DNA of 56,208 nt from Prochlorococcus sp. scB245a_520K10 (GTDB lineage: Bacteria; Cyanobacteriota; Cyanobacteriia; PCC-6307; Cyanobiaceae), in assembly GCA_000634515.1 (NCBI GenBank), contig JFNU01000151.1, forward strand, positions 1-56,208, written 5' to 3'. Every line of letters begins with the position of its first letter. Position 1 is the stretch's first letter. Below are positions 1 through 10,438 of the stretch, one piece after another. The position numbers were made by a program, and so were the translations under genes. A model generated the notes under the pieces. The model did no database searches. It saw only the letters and a list, made by a program, of their open reading frames with translations, and was not told the origin of the DNA.

Positions 1-243
1 GCTGCAATCGTTGGAATTGTCTCATCAGCAGCTCTTTTAGCCGAGAGAAAATGGGGAGTAACTTTAACTTTAGTATCTTTATCTATGGTAATTTCTGGTA
101 TGGGTCCTTATTCAGTGATAAGGCTTATAACCCTTCAAGACATTTATGGAATTGGTGGATTTACTCTTTTAACAACATTTTTGAGTACGTTGGCTCTTCT
201 ATATTGGTGTAATCCAAAACACCGAAGAAGTATTAGGCTATAA
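1..243 (+). CDS. C-terminal end of an unidentified integral membrane protein
   Basis: The window opens inside a reading frame that ends with TAA at 241-243, giving 80 codons without a start. The translation has two or three hydrophobic stretches (for example around VTLTLVSLSMVISGM and FTLLTTFLSTLALLYW) and finishes with a basic tail, PKHRRSIRL. This fits the last membrane helices and cytoplasmic end of a polytopic membrane protein. I do not recognise the family from this fragment. It converges on the minus-strand HD phosphohydrolase gene, with only 16 bp between the two stop codons. Confidence 0.7.
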   Translation, partial: AAIVGIVSSAALLAERKWGVTLTLVSLSMVISGMGPYSVIRLITLQDIYGIGGFTLLTTFLSTLALLYWCNPKHRRSIRL

Positions 244-259
244 ATTACTTGAACTATAA

Positions 260-1732
260 TTAGGAAAAAGTATTATTCTTGCTTGTTGGATACTGAATTC
301 TTCTATGTCTTATTCTTTTCCATACATTCAAGAATGCTCTTTTTATTAAAAAAATTTCTCCCTTCGATAAATTACTATCATCTAATTGGCCATCTTTTTG
401 ACGTGAATAGATAATTTTAGAAATTGTTTCCAAAGCTTCTTTATCAGAGGCGTTAATATTCATAGCTCTTAATGCAGCTTCACATCCATCAGCAAGCATT
501 AAAATAGCAGTTTCTTTTGACTGAGGTATAGGTCCATTGTACCTAAAATCATTTTCATTAATCTTGATATTTTTTTCTTTTGCCTTGTGAAAAAAATATC
601 CCATTTTTAGAGTGCCTTGATGTTCTGGGATAAAATTTGCTATTGGTTTAGGAAGTCTATTTTTTCTTGCATACTTTAATCCTTCATCAACATGCGCCTG
701 TAATACCTCTGCACTTTTAAGAGGATCATCTATTTCGTCATGTGGATTCTTTGAACCATCCTGATTTTCAATAAACCAATTTGGGGCATGTAATTTACCA
801 ACATCATGATATAGAGCGCCAGTTTTAACTAGGTCAATATCACCACCAATCATTCTTGTTGCTTCCTCTGCTAAACCACATATCAACAAGGTATGTTCGA
901 AAGTTCCAGGAGCTTCAAGAGACAATCTTCTAATGAGGGGTTTCTCTTTATCAGCCAATTCGAGTAATCTTGCTTTAGTTAGTAGTCCAAATATTGATTC
1001 AAAAATAGGAATAAATAAAATAGTAAAAAGCATTACTATCGCTAATAACAAGGAATCTGAAAATATATTTCCATTAACAAAAAGAAATTCTTGTTTATCA
1101 ATAAGAGATATTTTATCCTTCCCTATCAAAATCCATTGACTCAAAAACGATCCAATGGGAACAAAAATTGATAGTTGAAGTAACTGCGCTCTACTTCTTA
1201 TTCTTGCTCCAAGTAGAGATACTACTGAAGCGCAAACTAATAAAATAAAAAATAAATTGTTATTAATAGTAATTGCTGGATCAGGCCAAATAAGACTAGC
1301 GATTGATACCCAAGCTAAAGCCGTTATACTTCCCATTCCTTGAGATATTATTAGAGCCGGTGGGATTATAAATGATAATGGACTTATGTTTGAGGCTAAA
1401 GCTAATTTCAATGCCTGTACTCCAAGAAGAAGAGTTATGATAAAAATAATCTGTCTTGAAGAAATTGTAGGATTCTCTTTTTTTGAAACTAATATCAAAA
1501 TTCCAGAACTAATAAGTGCTTCAGTAAAATTACAAATCCAAGAAAAAGTATCTGAAATATTTAAAGGCGAAATAAGAAGTAATTTATAAGAAGAAATTAT
1601 TGAAATTAAGATGCATATTAAAAAAATTATGAGATTATCAATTTTAGAGATTCTAGTTGGCTGTTTTATTGGAACTTGACTCCTCCTCCACAGATAAAGT
1701 AATTTTTTTAAGTTAGTTGTAATGTTTTTCAC
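260..1732 (-). CDS. Membrane-anchored HD-domain phosphohydrolase (7TM-HD, PgpH-like)
   Basis: This 490-residue protein has a polytopic membrane part (about seven hydrophobic segments between residues 32 and 255) followed by a cytoplasmic HD domain. Visible HD motifs are the GTFEHT histidine near residue 279, YHDVGK near 310, the PEHQGT histidine and LADGCEAA. The layout matches the 7TM-HD family, whose PgpH members hydrolyse c-di-AMP. PgpH proteins usually exceed 700 residues because of a large extracytoplasmic N-terminal domain, which is absent here. A diadenylate cyclase lies in the same window at 26760, so a c-di-AMP role is plausible but inferred. The gene is divergent from folD. Confidence 0.85.
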   Translation of the reverse strand: MKNITTNLKKLLYLWRRSQVPIKQPTRISKIDNLIIFLICILISIISSYKLLLISPLNISDTFSWICNFTEALISSGILILVSKKENPTISSRQIIFIITLLLGVQALKLALASNISPLSFIIPPALIISQGMGSITALAWVSIASLIWPDPAITINNNLFFILLVCASVVSLLGARIRSRAQLLQLSIFVPIGSFLSQWILIGKDKISLIDKQEFLFVNGNIFSDSLLLAIVMLFTILFIPIFESIFGLLTKARLLELADKEKPLIRRLSLEAPGTFEHTLLICGLAEEATRMIGGDIDLVKTGALYHDVGKLHAPNWFIENQDGSKNPHDEIDDPLKSAEVLQAHVDEGLKYARKNRLPKPIANFIPEHQGTLKMGYFFHKAKEKNIKINENDFRYNGPIPQSKETAILMLADGCEAALRAMNINASDKEALETISKIIYSRQKDGQLDDSNLSKGEIFLIKRAFLNVWKRIRHRRIQYPTSKNNTFS

Positions 1733-1788
1733 AGAATATAATTAAATCTATTTGATTAATTTAAAATTATAGGCATGCTAGGTGTAAA

Positions 1789-1796
1789 AAGGAGAT
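1789..1796 (+). promoter_or_regulatory. Strong Shine-Dalgarno sequence of folD
   Basis: AAGGAGAT lies 10 bases before the folD ATG at 1807. Most genes in this window have no recognisable purine-rich site, so this ribosome binding site stands out and supports the chosen folD start. Confidence 0.6.
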
Positions 1797-1806
1797 GTTT
1801 TTCTAA

Positions 1807-2703
1807 ATGTCATTAAAATTGGACGGTAAAAAATTATCTCTTGAAATTGAGGAAAGATTAAATGACTTTATTACTATTAATAAAATAACTGCAAAAAGAG
1901 CTCCTGGTTTAGCTGTAATAAGAATAGGTGAGGATCCCGCGAGTGGTGTTTACGTTCAGAATAAGGAAAAAGCATGTTCAAGAGTGGGAATAAAGAGCTT
2001 TATTTATCATCTAAAAGATGATGTAGACCAAAAAGAAGTTGAACAATTAATAAAAAAACTTAACATCAACAAGGATATTGATGGAATGTTGCTTCAACTC
2101 CCCATCCCAATAAAGTTTAATGAGCAACGACTGATAAGTTATATCAATCCAGGCAAAGATGTAGATGGGTTAAATGAGATAAACATCGGCAAACTAGTGA
2201 AAAATGAGCCTGGGATGAGATCATGTACACCAGCAGGAATTATTAATTTATTAAGATCGCACAATATTACAATTGAAGGAAAGAAAATTGTTGTAGTCGG
2301 AAGAAGTTTATTAGTTGGGAAACCTCTATCGCTTATGTTTTTAAACCTTAATGGTACGGTAACAATGACTCATTCAAAAACAATAAATTTAGATAAAGTC
2401 TGTAAAGAAGCTGACATACTAATTGCTGCTGCAGGGAAACCAAATCTTATAGATCCTAGTTTTGTAAAAGAGGGTGCGGTGATTATCGATGTTGGAATAC
2501 ATAGATTAAAAAGTTCTGATAAAAATAAAACCAGATTATGTGGCGATGTATTATTAGAAGATGTCATTCCTAAAGTATCTGCTTACACACCTGTTCCAGG
2601 AGGTGTAGGACCAATGACCGTAACAATGTTACTGGTGAATACTATTTTTAGCTGGCAAAAACAATTTGGTTTATCATCAACCCTAAACGACCTTTTGCCA
2701 TAA
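1807..2703 (+). CDS. folD: Bifunctional methylenetetrahydrofolate dehydrogenase / cyclohydrolase
   Basis: FolD interconverts 5,10-methylene-, methenyl- and 10-formyl-tetrahydrofolate in the cytoplasm, feeding purine and formyl-methionine synthesis. The 298 residues match the usual family length. Visible motifs are [12 protein letters not shown] with the catalytic Lys at about residue 53, LLQLPIP, PGKDVDG, the nucleotide-binding GRSLLVGKP near 165-173, and the C-terminal PGGVGPMT signature near 263-270. The start follows a good AAGGAG site. The prenyl diphosphate synthase gene begins 37 bp downstream on the same strand, so the two may be co-transcribed. Confidence 0.97.
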   Translation: MSLKLDGKKLSLEIEERLNDFITINKITAKRAPGLAVIRIGEDPASGVYVQNKEKACSRVGIKSFIYHLKDDVDQKEVEQLIKKLNINKDIDGMLLQLPIPIKFNEQRLISYINPGKDVDGLNEINIGKLVKNEPGMRSCTPAGIINLLRSHNITIEGKKIVVVGRSLLVGKPLSLMFLNLNGTVTMTHSKTINLDKVCKEADILIAAAGKPNLIDPSFVKEGAVIIDVGIHRLKSSDKNKTRLCGDVLLEDVIPKVSAYTPVPGGVGPMTVTMLLVNTIFSWQKQFGLSSTLNDLLP

Positions 2704-2740
2704 ATTCTAAGATGAGAAAAATTATTTTTAAAGGAATAAA

Positions 2741-3643
2741 ATGACTGACGTTATAAATAACATTTCAGATTTTGAAAAATATCTTAAAAACGCAAAAAAA
2801 GTTGTAGAAGAAGCACTTGATTTCTCCTTAGGCCCAGAAAATCCTGAAATACTTAGAGAGTCAATGAGATATTCTCTTTTAGCTGGAGGGAAAAGAATAC
2901 GTCCAATTTTGTGTTTAGCCTCTTGTTCGCTGGCAGGAGGAGAACCTTCTTTAGCTGTTCCTACGGCAGTAGCGATAGAAATGATTCATACAATGTCTTT
3001 GATTCATGATGATTTACCCGCTATGGACAATGATGACTTAAGGAGAGGTAGGCCAACAAACCATAAAGTCTATGGAGATGCAATAGCTATTCTCGCAGGC
3101 GATGCATTATTAACAAGAGCATTTGAAATGGTCTCTTTAAGAAGTCCAGGAGTTGATCCGACAAGATTATTAAATGTAATTGGTGAACTTTCCTTGGTTG
3201 CCGGTGCTCCAGGTTTAGTGGGAGGACAAGTAGTTGATTTAGAATGTGAAGGCAAAGAAGTTGACCTTGAAACCCTTGAGTATATTCATCTTCACAAGAC
3301 TGGAGCTTTATTAAAAGCTTGCGTAAGGACAGGAGCAATGATAGCAGGTGCTAACGAAAAGCTATTAAAAGCTTTGACAACCTATGCAGAGGGGATTGGT
3401 TTAGCCTTCCAAATTATAGATGATATTCTTGATTTAACCTCTAGCAGTGAAAAGCTTGGTAAAACTGCCGGTAAAGATCTTTTAGCTGATAAAACTACGT
3501 ACCCTAAATTACTTGGCATGGAGGAGTCAAAGAAAAAAGCATTTGATCTAGTGGAAAAAGCAAAAAAAGCACTTGAACCTTGGGGTGCAGATGCAAAGTA
3601 TTTAATATCACTAGCTGACTTTATTACAAATAGAGATAGATAA
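2741..3643 (+). CDS. crtE: Geranylgeranyl (polyprenyl) diphosphate synthase
   Basis: This trans-prenyltransferase condenses isopentenyl diphosphate with allylic diphosphates to make farnesyl or geranylgeranyl diphosphate for carotenoids, phytyl chains and quinones. The 300-residue protein has GGKRIRP at 49-55, the first Asp-rich motif DDLPAMD at 90-96 and the second, DDILD, at 227-231. Both Mg-diphosphate sites are therefore intact. The family members IspA and CrtE cannot be separated reliably by eye. CrtE is chosen because it is the usual cyanobacterial assignment. An AAAGGA sequence precedes the ATG. The gene sits between folD and a DUF212 gene. Confidence 0.93.
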   Translation: MTDVINNISDFEKYLKNAKKVVEEALDFSLGPENPEILRESMRYSLLAGGKRIRPILCLASCSLAGGEPSLAVPTAVAIEMIHTMSLIHDDLPAMDNDDLRRGRPTNHKVYGDAIAILAGDALLTRAFEMVSLRSPGVDPTRLLNVIGELSLVAGAPGLVGGQVVDLECEGKEVDLETLEYIHLHKTGALLKACVRTGAMIAGANEKLLKALTTYAEGIGLAFQIIDDILDLTSSSEKLGKTAGKDLLADKTTYPKLLGMEESKKKAFDLVEKAKKALEPWGADAKYLISLADFITNRDR

Positions 3644-3656
3644 ATAATTTTAATTT

Positions 3657-4136
3657 ATGTCTGAGTTTTTTCCCTTTTTTAATAATTCAGTTCTTTTTTG
3701 GAGTTTATTATCCTGTTTACTAGCTCAATTTTTTAAAATCGTATTCTATTTCTTTTCAACTGGAGAGATAAGATTTGGAATTATGTTCGAGACAGGTGGT
3801 ATGCCTTCAAGTCATTCGGCATTAATAACTGGGGCTGCATCTGGTATAGGCTATGAATTAGGATTTGATAACTCAATATTCGCATTATCGGTTGCTGTAG
3901 CACTCATAGTTATGTATGACGCTAGTGGTGTTAGAAAATCAGCTGGGATTCAAGCTGCAGAAATCAATAAACTATCAAAGAAACTAGATCCTGAATATGA
4001 AGTACTTTTAAAAGAAACCCTAGGCCATACAAAAATTGAAGTTTTGGTAGGAAGTTTTTTAGGACCATTAATTACATTGTCTGGAATTTATTTTTTAGGT
4101 TCCCCTCTTAAGATACTTGATTTGATATTAAATTAA
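3657..4136 (+). CDS. DUF212 membrane protein (divergent PAP2 / acid phosphatase-related family)
   Basis: A 159-residue integral membrane protein. It carries the conserved motifs GGMPSSHSA, DASGVRKSAGIQA and GHTKIEVLVGSFLG, which define the DUF212 family. This family is related to PAP2 phosphatases and vanadium haloperoxidases, but its substrate is not established. The gene starts 13 bp after crtE on the same strand, so the two are probably co-transcribed. Its stop codon overlaps by 4 bp the stop of the convergent cobB gene. Confidence 0.85.
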   Translation: MSEFFPFFNNSVLFWSLLSCLLAQFFKIVFYFFSTGEIRFGIMFETGGMPSSHSALITGAASGIGYELGFDNSIFALSVAVALIVMYDASGVRKSAGIQAAEINKLSKKLDPEYEVLLKETLGHTKIEVLVGSFLGPLITLSGIYFLGSPLKILDLILN

Positions 4137-5523
4137 GAATCCTTTGAATAACAATTTTGGGTAGCGTCTATAAAGTTGTTTGCAACTTCTGGTGAACTTG
4201 GCAAATGTAAGTGAATCCAACTTGCATGTAATTTATTATCAAAAAAGCCTTCATTTTTGTATTCAGTTTCCCAAGATTTAATTTTCCATGGAGAAGAGAG
4301 TTTATTCTGATGTTTATCTTTTTCTGAATCAAATTCAGATAAATTATTTTCAATTTCCCAATAATGAAATTCATGTCCTCTAATTAATTGATTTTGCTTA
4401 ATGATAGGAGTATCTTTTAAACCTTCAATGTATCTATAACCCACTGAAAGTTTACTTTTTTTTGATCTAAAAGGTAGGATTCCACTCATTTTATGATATT
4501 TACCATTTTTATCTTTTATAGAATCTCCTAAGATCATCATCCCTCCGCACTCTGCATATATAAATCCATTTTTGCGAAATTTATTTAACGAATTTAAACT
4601 TTTTCTAGAGTTACTTATATGATCAGCATATTTTTCAGGGAATCCCCCCGGGATAATTAAAGAAGAGGCCTCATTAGGTATTTCTTCATCTTCATAAATA
4701 CTCCATGAAATCAAAGGTATTCCTATTTCACTCAAAAACTCCTTAGTTTCAGGGTATTGAAAATGAAAGATTTTATCTTCTGCAATTGCGATAGGTTTAC
4801 TTTTATCAATTTTGAAGTCTTCAAAACTAACAGAATTAAATATTTTCTTTTGAGGAGACTTCAGCAATTTGCATAATGAAAATACATCAAGATTTCTTTC
4901 GGCGAAATTTGCGAAATATTCAACATCAATTTCTTTACCATTATCCAATGGAGATATCAAACCTAAATTAGCTTTGTTTAAAGCTAATTTTGAATCAGAT
5001 GGTAAAAAACCAAGAATTTCAATATCTTCATTTTTGAAAACCTCCTCGATTAATTTTTTATGTCTCTCTGAATTGACGTTGTTAAAGATAATTCCTGTTA
5101 TAGACAACTTACTATCGAAATCTCTAAAACCTCTAACATTTGCCAATAGAGAAGCAATTTGACCTCTAGCATTAACAATAAAAATTACTGGAGCATTGAG
5201 AAGTTTTGCGACATTTGCTGTGCTTGAATAAGTTGTTGACCCTAATCCATCAAATAGACCCATTGCGCCTTCAATTAATGAGAATTCGTATTTTGAAGAA
5301 TGTTTAAAAAAACTATCTTGAACCCTTCTTCACCACTTAAAAAAATATCTAAATTTCTACAAATAGGTTGTCCGATTGAACTAAGTTGTTGTTGATCAAG
5401 ATAATCTGGGCCAACCTTGAAAGTTTGTATCTTTATGCCTTTTGAAAACGCCCAACAAGATATCAAAAGCGATAATGTAGTTTTCCCACTATCACTTGAA
5501 GGAGAAGATATTACACAAGGCAT
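4133..5523 (-). pseudogene. cobB: Cobyrinic acid a,c-diamide synthase, split by a single-base frameshift
   Basis: CobB/CbiA amidates the a and c side chains of cobyrinic acid with glutamine and ATP in corrin synthesis. The N-terminal part (from 5523) has the P-loop SSPSSDSGKTT. The C-terminal part has a glutamine amidotransferase domain with the YAECGGMMIL cysteine, GHEFHYWE and a terminal SWIHLHLP histidine. The frame breaks after codon 66, between 5326 and 5325. Adding one base there (GGG to TGGG on the coding strand) restores a continuous 463-residue protein reading SGEE-W-VQDSFFKHSSKY and on to LIEGAMGLFDG. The downstream ATG at 5263 is internal, not a real start. This is either a true lesion or a sequencing error. 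The gene lies 3 bp behind opcA. Confidence 0.85.
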
Positions 5524-5526
5524 TTA

Positions 5527-6828
5527 TTAGTAATTTAAACCATTAAATATTTGAAGGGCGATTTTAATAGCATTTTCAAAAAGAGGACTTGTATTTCCTC
5601 TACTGCTTCCCAATAATTTACTAACATCATACTCTGATGAAGAAAAAGAATTTGGAACAACTTGTTCTATTAATTCCATATTAGCCATTCCCCCTGCTTC
5701 AAGTCTCATACATTCTACTGACTCACATCCGAGTATTACACAAGTGTTATTTTTTTGAACATCACTAATTTTTGAAATCAACCTCAATCCAATAACTTGT
5801 CCTAAATGAATACTTGGATTTCCCAAAGTTAAGGGATTAATTGATGTAGAAATTATTTCACCATTAATTCTTTCAAATTCTATTTTTGTTGATTCTTTAT
5901 CCCTTTCAGCCCTTAGAAAAGACCAACCAAGTTTATCACTAATCCATGAGATAAAAAACAAGGATTGAATCATGTGATCTCCTGCAATGTCGATATCAAT
6001 ATCAGTAATATGATCTAAAATTGGTCTCCTCGATGGCGGATCAAAAATCATTGCCAATGATTCCCTCCAATTTTTCAACCTAACCCAATTTAAATCATTA
6101 ATAGCTTTTTTTGAGTTCTTTAATTGATCTAGAATCTCTAAACATCTGTAAGGGGATCCAAGAGATGTATCAATTATTAACCTGAGACCATGATTAGTAA
6201 AATACTCGAAAATTTCAGGTGATTCATCCAAGCTCCCATTCCACCACAACCAAAAAGGTAATTCCTCAATAGATAATTCATCAATTATTTTTAATCCTTT
6301 ATGGATTATTGAGGCAGTGTCCCCTCTAATAACAACTAAATCCCCACATATTGGTTGCATTGCTGGAGTATCACTTAATGGACAGTAAGCAGATACGAAA
6401 GTTTTGATATCTGAATTATTATTTAAAGTTGGCGCTAAAGTAATTAATCTCCTTGGATTTAATGTACTTATAGATGATTCAAAAAATTGTCCTCTAAAGT
6501 CTTCAAAGTCTGTATTAGATAAATTTTCCTTCAACAAATTCAATAATTCTTCACTATTGAGGGGTGTAGTGATAGGAAGTCCTTGATCTAATATAAATTT
6601 TTTAGCTACTTCAATTATCTCTTGACTTAAATTTCCAGTAATTGGTCCATTTATTAATCCTTTTTGAACCAAACATTGTTCTAGCCAAGCAGGCTGCCAG
6701 ACCATTAATGTAAAAGTATTAGCTCCAGAATTATCTTTATCTTCTGAAATCCATAACTTATTAAGGTAATTAGAAATTTCCTTATAAGGAAGCTCTAATG
6801 GAGTTTGTAGTGTTAATTGAGGTTTCAT
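5527..6828 (-). CDS. opcA: OpcA, glucose-6-phosphate dehydrogenase assembly/activation protein
   Basis: OpcA is the cyanobacterial allosteric effector that promotes activity of glucose-6-phosphate dehydrogenase, linking the oxidative pentose phosphate pathway to redox state. The identification rests on its position, with the start codon 2 bp behind the zwf stop, on its length of 433 residues, and on family-like segments such as PLSDTPAMQPICGDLVVIRGD and FWLWWNGSLDESPEIFEYF. No catalytic motif is expected. It sits in a minus-strand run petH, zwf, opcA, cobB, and co-transcription with zwf is almost certain. Confidence 0.92.
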   Translation of the reverse strand: MKPQLTLQTPLELPYKEISNYLNKLWISEDKDNSGANTFTLMVWQPAWLEQCLVQKGLINGPITGNLSQEIIEVAKKFILDQGLPITTPLNSEELLNLLKENLSNTDFEDFRGQFFESSISTLNPRRLITLAPTLNNNSDIKTFVSAYCPLSDTPAMQPICGDLVVIRGDTASIIHKGLKIIDELSIEELPFWLWWNGSLDESPEIFEYFTNHGLRLIIDTSLGSPYRCLEILDQLKNSKKAINDLNWVRLKNWRESLAMIFDPPSRRPILDHITDIDIDIAGDHMIQSLFFISWISDKLGWSFLRAERDKESTKIEFERINGEIISTSINPLTLGNPSIHLGQVIGLRLISKISDVQKNNTCVILGCESVECMRLEAGGMANMELIEQVVPNSFSSSEYDVSKLLGSSRGNTSPLFENAIKIALQIFNGLNY

Positions 6829-6830
6829 GT

Positions 6831-8354
6831 TTAAGGTCTGCGCCAGAAAATATTATCTTTTGAAAGTAATTGATCAGACTCAGGAGGTCCCCAGGTCATA
6901 GATTCATAATTATAAATAGGTAACTTCCAAGGAGAATTATCCATTAATTCTATTAAGGGAGTATAAAGTTTCCATGCAGCCTCAACTTCATCACTTCTTG
7001 TAAATAAGGTTGGATCAGAAAGCATTGCATCAGCTAATAATCTTACATAGCCTTCATCTGAGGGTTCTCCAAATGATTCATCATAAGAAAATTCCATCTC
7101 AACAGGTCTTGATTTCATTCCTGAACCAGGTGACTTTACTTCGAAATTGAAAGTTGCTCCTTCATTTGGCTGAATTCTAAGAATAAGTTGATTAGGCGCA
7201 GGATTTATTATTGTTGATTCAAATAAATGAACAGGAACATCTTTAAAAGTCAAGACTATTTCTCCAAGTCTTTTGGGTAGTCTTTTCCCTGTTCTCAAAT
7301 AAAAAGGTACCCCTTGCCAACGCCAGTTATCGACAAAAACTTTTGTAGCAATATAAGTTTCTGTAGTGCTATTACAATTCACACCATCTTCCTGCCTATA
7401 TCCTTTGAGTAGATTTGAGATATTTCCTCCCTCTCCATATTGTCCTCTTATGCAACAATTCCACGGTTCATTTTCGTCAGCAAGTTTTGAAGCTTGAAGA
7501 ACCTTAGCTTTTTCATTTCTTATTGCTTCTGGTTCAAATTTTCCAGGAGGTTCCATAGCAGTAACAGCAAGCATTTGAGTCATATGATTTTGAAGCATAT
7601 CTCTTAAAGCACCAGAGCTTTCGTAATAACCTGCTCTATCTTCAACACCTACTGTTTCAGATGAAGTAATTTGAACACTTGATATATAATTTCTATTCCA
7701 AATTGGTTCAAAGATAGTATTGGCAAACCTTAAAACAAGAATGTTTTGAACTGTCTCTTTACCTAAATAATGATCAATCCTATAAATCTGACTTTCATTA
7801 GCACAACTTTGAACAATCTTGTTCAATTTTTTTGCACTTGAATAATCTCTACCAAAAGGTTTTTCAATCACTAAGCGACTTTTTTTAGGGTCATCCAAAA
7901 GGCCCGCTGTTTTAAGAGCTTTACATCCACTTGCGTAGAAATTTGGTGATACTGATAAATAAAATGTTCTATTTCCATGTGTAGCTTGTGTTTTATCAAT
8001 TTCATTTAATCTTTTAGAAAGCCTTACGACATGATCACTTTGTTGTAAATCAACTGGTTCATAGAAAAGATAGTTAGCAAATTGTTCCCATTCCTTTTCG
8101 TTACCAGATATTTGATTGGATAGCTTTACTTTCATCTTTTCTCTAAACTCATTATCAGTCCAAGGTCTTCTCGCACAACCAACTATCCCGAATTCACTGG
8201 GAATTCTTCTTTGCAAATAGAGTTCAAATAAGGCTGGTATTAATTTTCTATGAGTAAGATCTCCACTAGCTCCAAATATTATTAAGCATTGTGGAGATAT
8301 GACTCTTTCCTGTCGTAAACCTAATCTTAAAGGATTACTTAAAGTTGAAGGCAT
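6831..8354 (-). CDS. zwf: Glucose-6-phosphate 1-dehydrogenase
   Basis: Zwf oxidises glucose-6-phosphate to 6-phosphogluconolactone, making NADPH. In cyanobacteria this is the main night-time route. The 507 residues are typical. Visible motifs are the dinucleotide-binding FGASGDLTHRKL at 27-38, EKPFGRD near 164-170, and the active-site signature RIDHYLGKE at 192-200. The substrate-binding KRLPKRLGEIV and the C-terminal region are complete. It is followed at once by its effector gene opcA. There are 109 bp between it and the upstream petH stop, enough for its own promoter, but I saw no clear one. Confidence 0.97.
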   Translation of the reverse strand: MPSTLSNPLRLGLRQERVISPQCLIIFGASGDLTHRKLIPALFELYLQRRIPSEFGIVGCARRPWTDNEFREKMKVKLSNQISGNEKEWEQFANYLFYEPVDLQQSDHVVRLSKRLNEIDKTQATHGNRTFYLSVSPNFYASGCKALKTAGLLDDPKKSRLVIEKPFGRDYSSAKKLNKIVQSCANESQIYRIDHYLGKETVQNILVLRFANTIFEPIWNRNYISSVQITSSETVGVEDRAGYYESSGALRDMLQNHMTQMLAVTAMEPPGKFEPEAIRNEKAKVLQASKLADENEPWNCCIRGQYGEGGNISNLLKGYRQEDGVNCNSTTETYIATKVFVDNWRWQGVPFYLRTGKRLPKRLGEIVLTFKDVPVHLFESTIINPAPNQLILRIQPNEGATFNFEVKSPGSGMKSRPVEMEFSYDESFGEPSDEGYVRLLADAMLSDPTLFTRSDEVEAAWKLYTPLIELMDNSPWKLPIYNYESMTWGPPESDQLLSKDNIFWRRP

Positions 8355-8463
8355 ATTTTTAATATTCTTTTTTTAAAATCCTCTTTTTTTCTAAGATTAG
8401 CTACATATTGTGTCTAAACCAAAAAGTAACCTAAGGATAATTATAAATTTAAATATCAGAAAC

Positions 8464-9594
<1,131 letters not shown>

Positions 9595-9704
9595 TTAGAT
9601 TTCTTTTATAAAAGATTATCAATTTGTAGTTTAATTCGTAGTGATTTTACAAAAATGGTTACGTTTTGAGATCGGAATATATAAAAGAAATTATTTTTAT
9701 TTTT

Positions 9705-9740
9705 TTGTATTTGTTGCTTTTATCTGTATAGTTACACAGA
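9705..9740 (+). promoter_or_regulatory. Candidate promoter of the SRPBCC gene with an inverted repeat over the -10
   Basis: A TTGTAT element at 9705-9710 and TATAGT at 9727-9732 are separated by 16 bp and could form a sigma-70-type promoter for the gene starting at 9773. An inverted repeat TCTGT-N8-ACAGA (9723-9740) covers the -10, the position expected of an operator. No regulator is identified. The region is AT-rich, so chance matches are possible. Confidence 0.3.
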
Positions 9741-9772
9741 AATAATTTTTTATCTAATTAAAAAATTCATTT

Positions 9773-10309
9773 ATGAATAATCCTCAAGAATCAGTAAATC
9801 ATTCTAACAGAAATGATTACAGGACAATTGAGCAAACTATGGAAAAGCTTTCTGGAGGGACAAGAAGACTTGCAGCTCAACTTACTACTTCTGCAAGTTT
9901 GGATTCATTATGGAATGTTTTGACGGATTATGATCGACTAAATCTCTACATACCAAATCTATTGTCAAGCAAAAAAATATATCAAAAGGGCAATAATGTA
10001 CATCTTAAACAAGTTGGGGCTCAAGATTTTCTTGGTATGAAATTTTCAGCCGAAGTAACCATAAGTTTATTTGAAGATAAAGAGCTTGGCCTTTTAAAAT
10101 TTAATTTAATTAGAGGAGACTTCAGAAAATTCGAAGGAAGTTGGAAAATTCAAAATATTAAAGATACTTCTAAAAATTCATTAATATACGATCTCACTGT
10201 TCAAGGTTGTCAGTGGATGCCTATAGGGATGATAGAGAAAAGACTCAAAAAAGATCTTTCAGAAAATTTGATAGCCGTCGATAGGCAAGCAAAATCATCA
10301 AGAAATTAG
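9773..10309 (+). CDS. SRPBCC-superfamily (cyclase/dehydrase, START-like) protein
   Basis: This 178-residue protein resembles the polyketide-cyclase/dehydrase branch of the SRPBCC fold, a hydrophobic-ligand-binding domain. Segments that suggest it include TTSASLDSLWNVLTDYDRLNLYIPNLLSS near residues 42-70 and the C-terminal helix MIEKRLKKDLSENLIAVDRQ. The ligand is unknown. Similar proteins are widespread in cyanobacteria and often lack a defined role. It is divergent from petH and shares a 181 bp intergenic region with it. A tRNA-Glu gene lies just downstream on the other strand. Confidence 0.75.
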   Translation: MNNPQESVNHSNRNDYRTIEQTMEKLSGGTRRLAAQLTTSASLDSLWNVLTDYDRLNLYIPNLLSSKKIYQKGNNVHLKQVGAQDFLGMKFSAEVTISLFEDKELGLLKFNLIRGDFRKFEGSWKIQNIKDTSKNSLIYDLTVQGCQWMPIGMIEKRLKKDLSENLIAVDRQAKSSRN

Positions 10310-10323
10310 TTAAATTCAAATAA

Positions 10324-10396
10324 TAGCCCCAAGGGGATTCGAACCCCTGTCGCCTCCGTGAAAGGGAGGTGTCCTAGGCCTCTAGACGATGGGGCC
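10324..10396 (-). tRNA. tRNA-Glu (anticodon TTC)
   Basis: The minus strand folds into a complete cloverleaf of 73 nt. The acceptor arms are GGCCCCA and TGGGGCT, followed by A73. The anticodon stem CCTCC/GGAGG encloses the loop CTTTCAC, giving anticodon TTC. The T arm contains GGTTCGAATCC. The CCA end is not encoded. In cyanobacteria this tRNA serves both translation and the first step of tetrapyrrole synthesis. Confidence 0.95.
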
Positions 10397-10438
10397 AGGA
10401 AATTAGCAAAACAGCTTTATTAAAAATTAAGAGTAAGG

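Noticed and set aside
4133..5263. A 376-residue frame beginning at the ATG at 5263, taken as a separate gene
   Set aside because: The open frame continues upstream to about 5325 with cobB-like sequence (LIEGAMGLFDG is mid-protein in this family). The ATG is an internal methionine exposed by the frameshift.
9630..9665. Possible NtcA site or HLR1 site upstream of petH
   Set aside because: The minus strand has GTA-N7-TAC, one base short of the GTA-N8-TAC spacing. On the plus strand TTTACAAA and GTTACGTT are spaced by 4 bp rather than 2 and the second has a mismatch. Neither meets its consensus.
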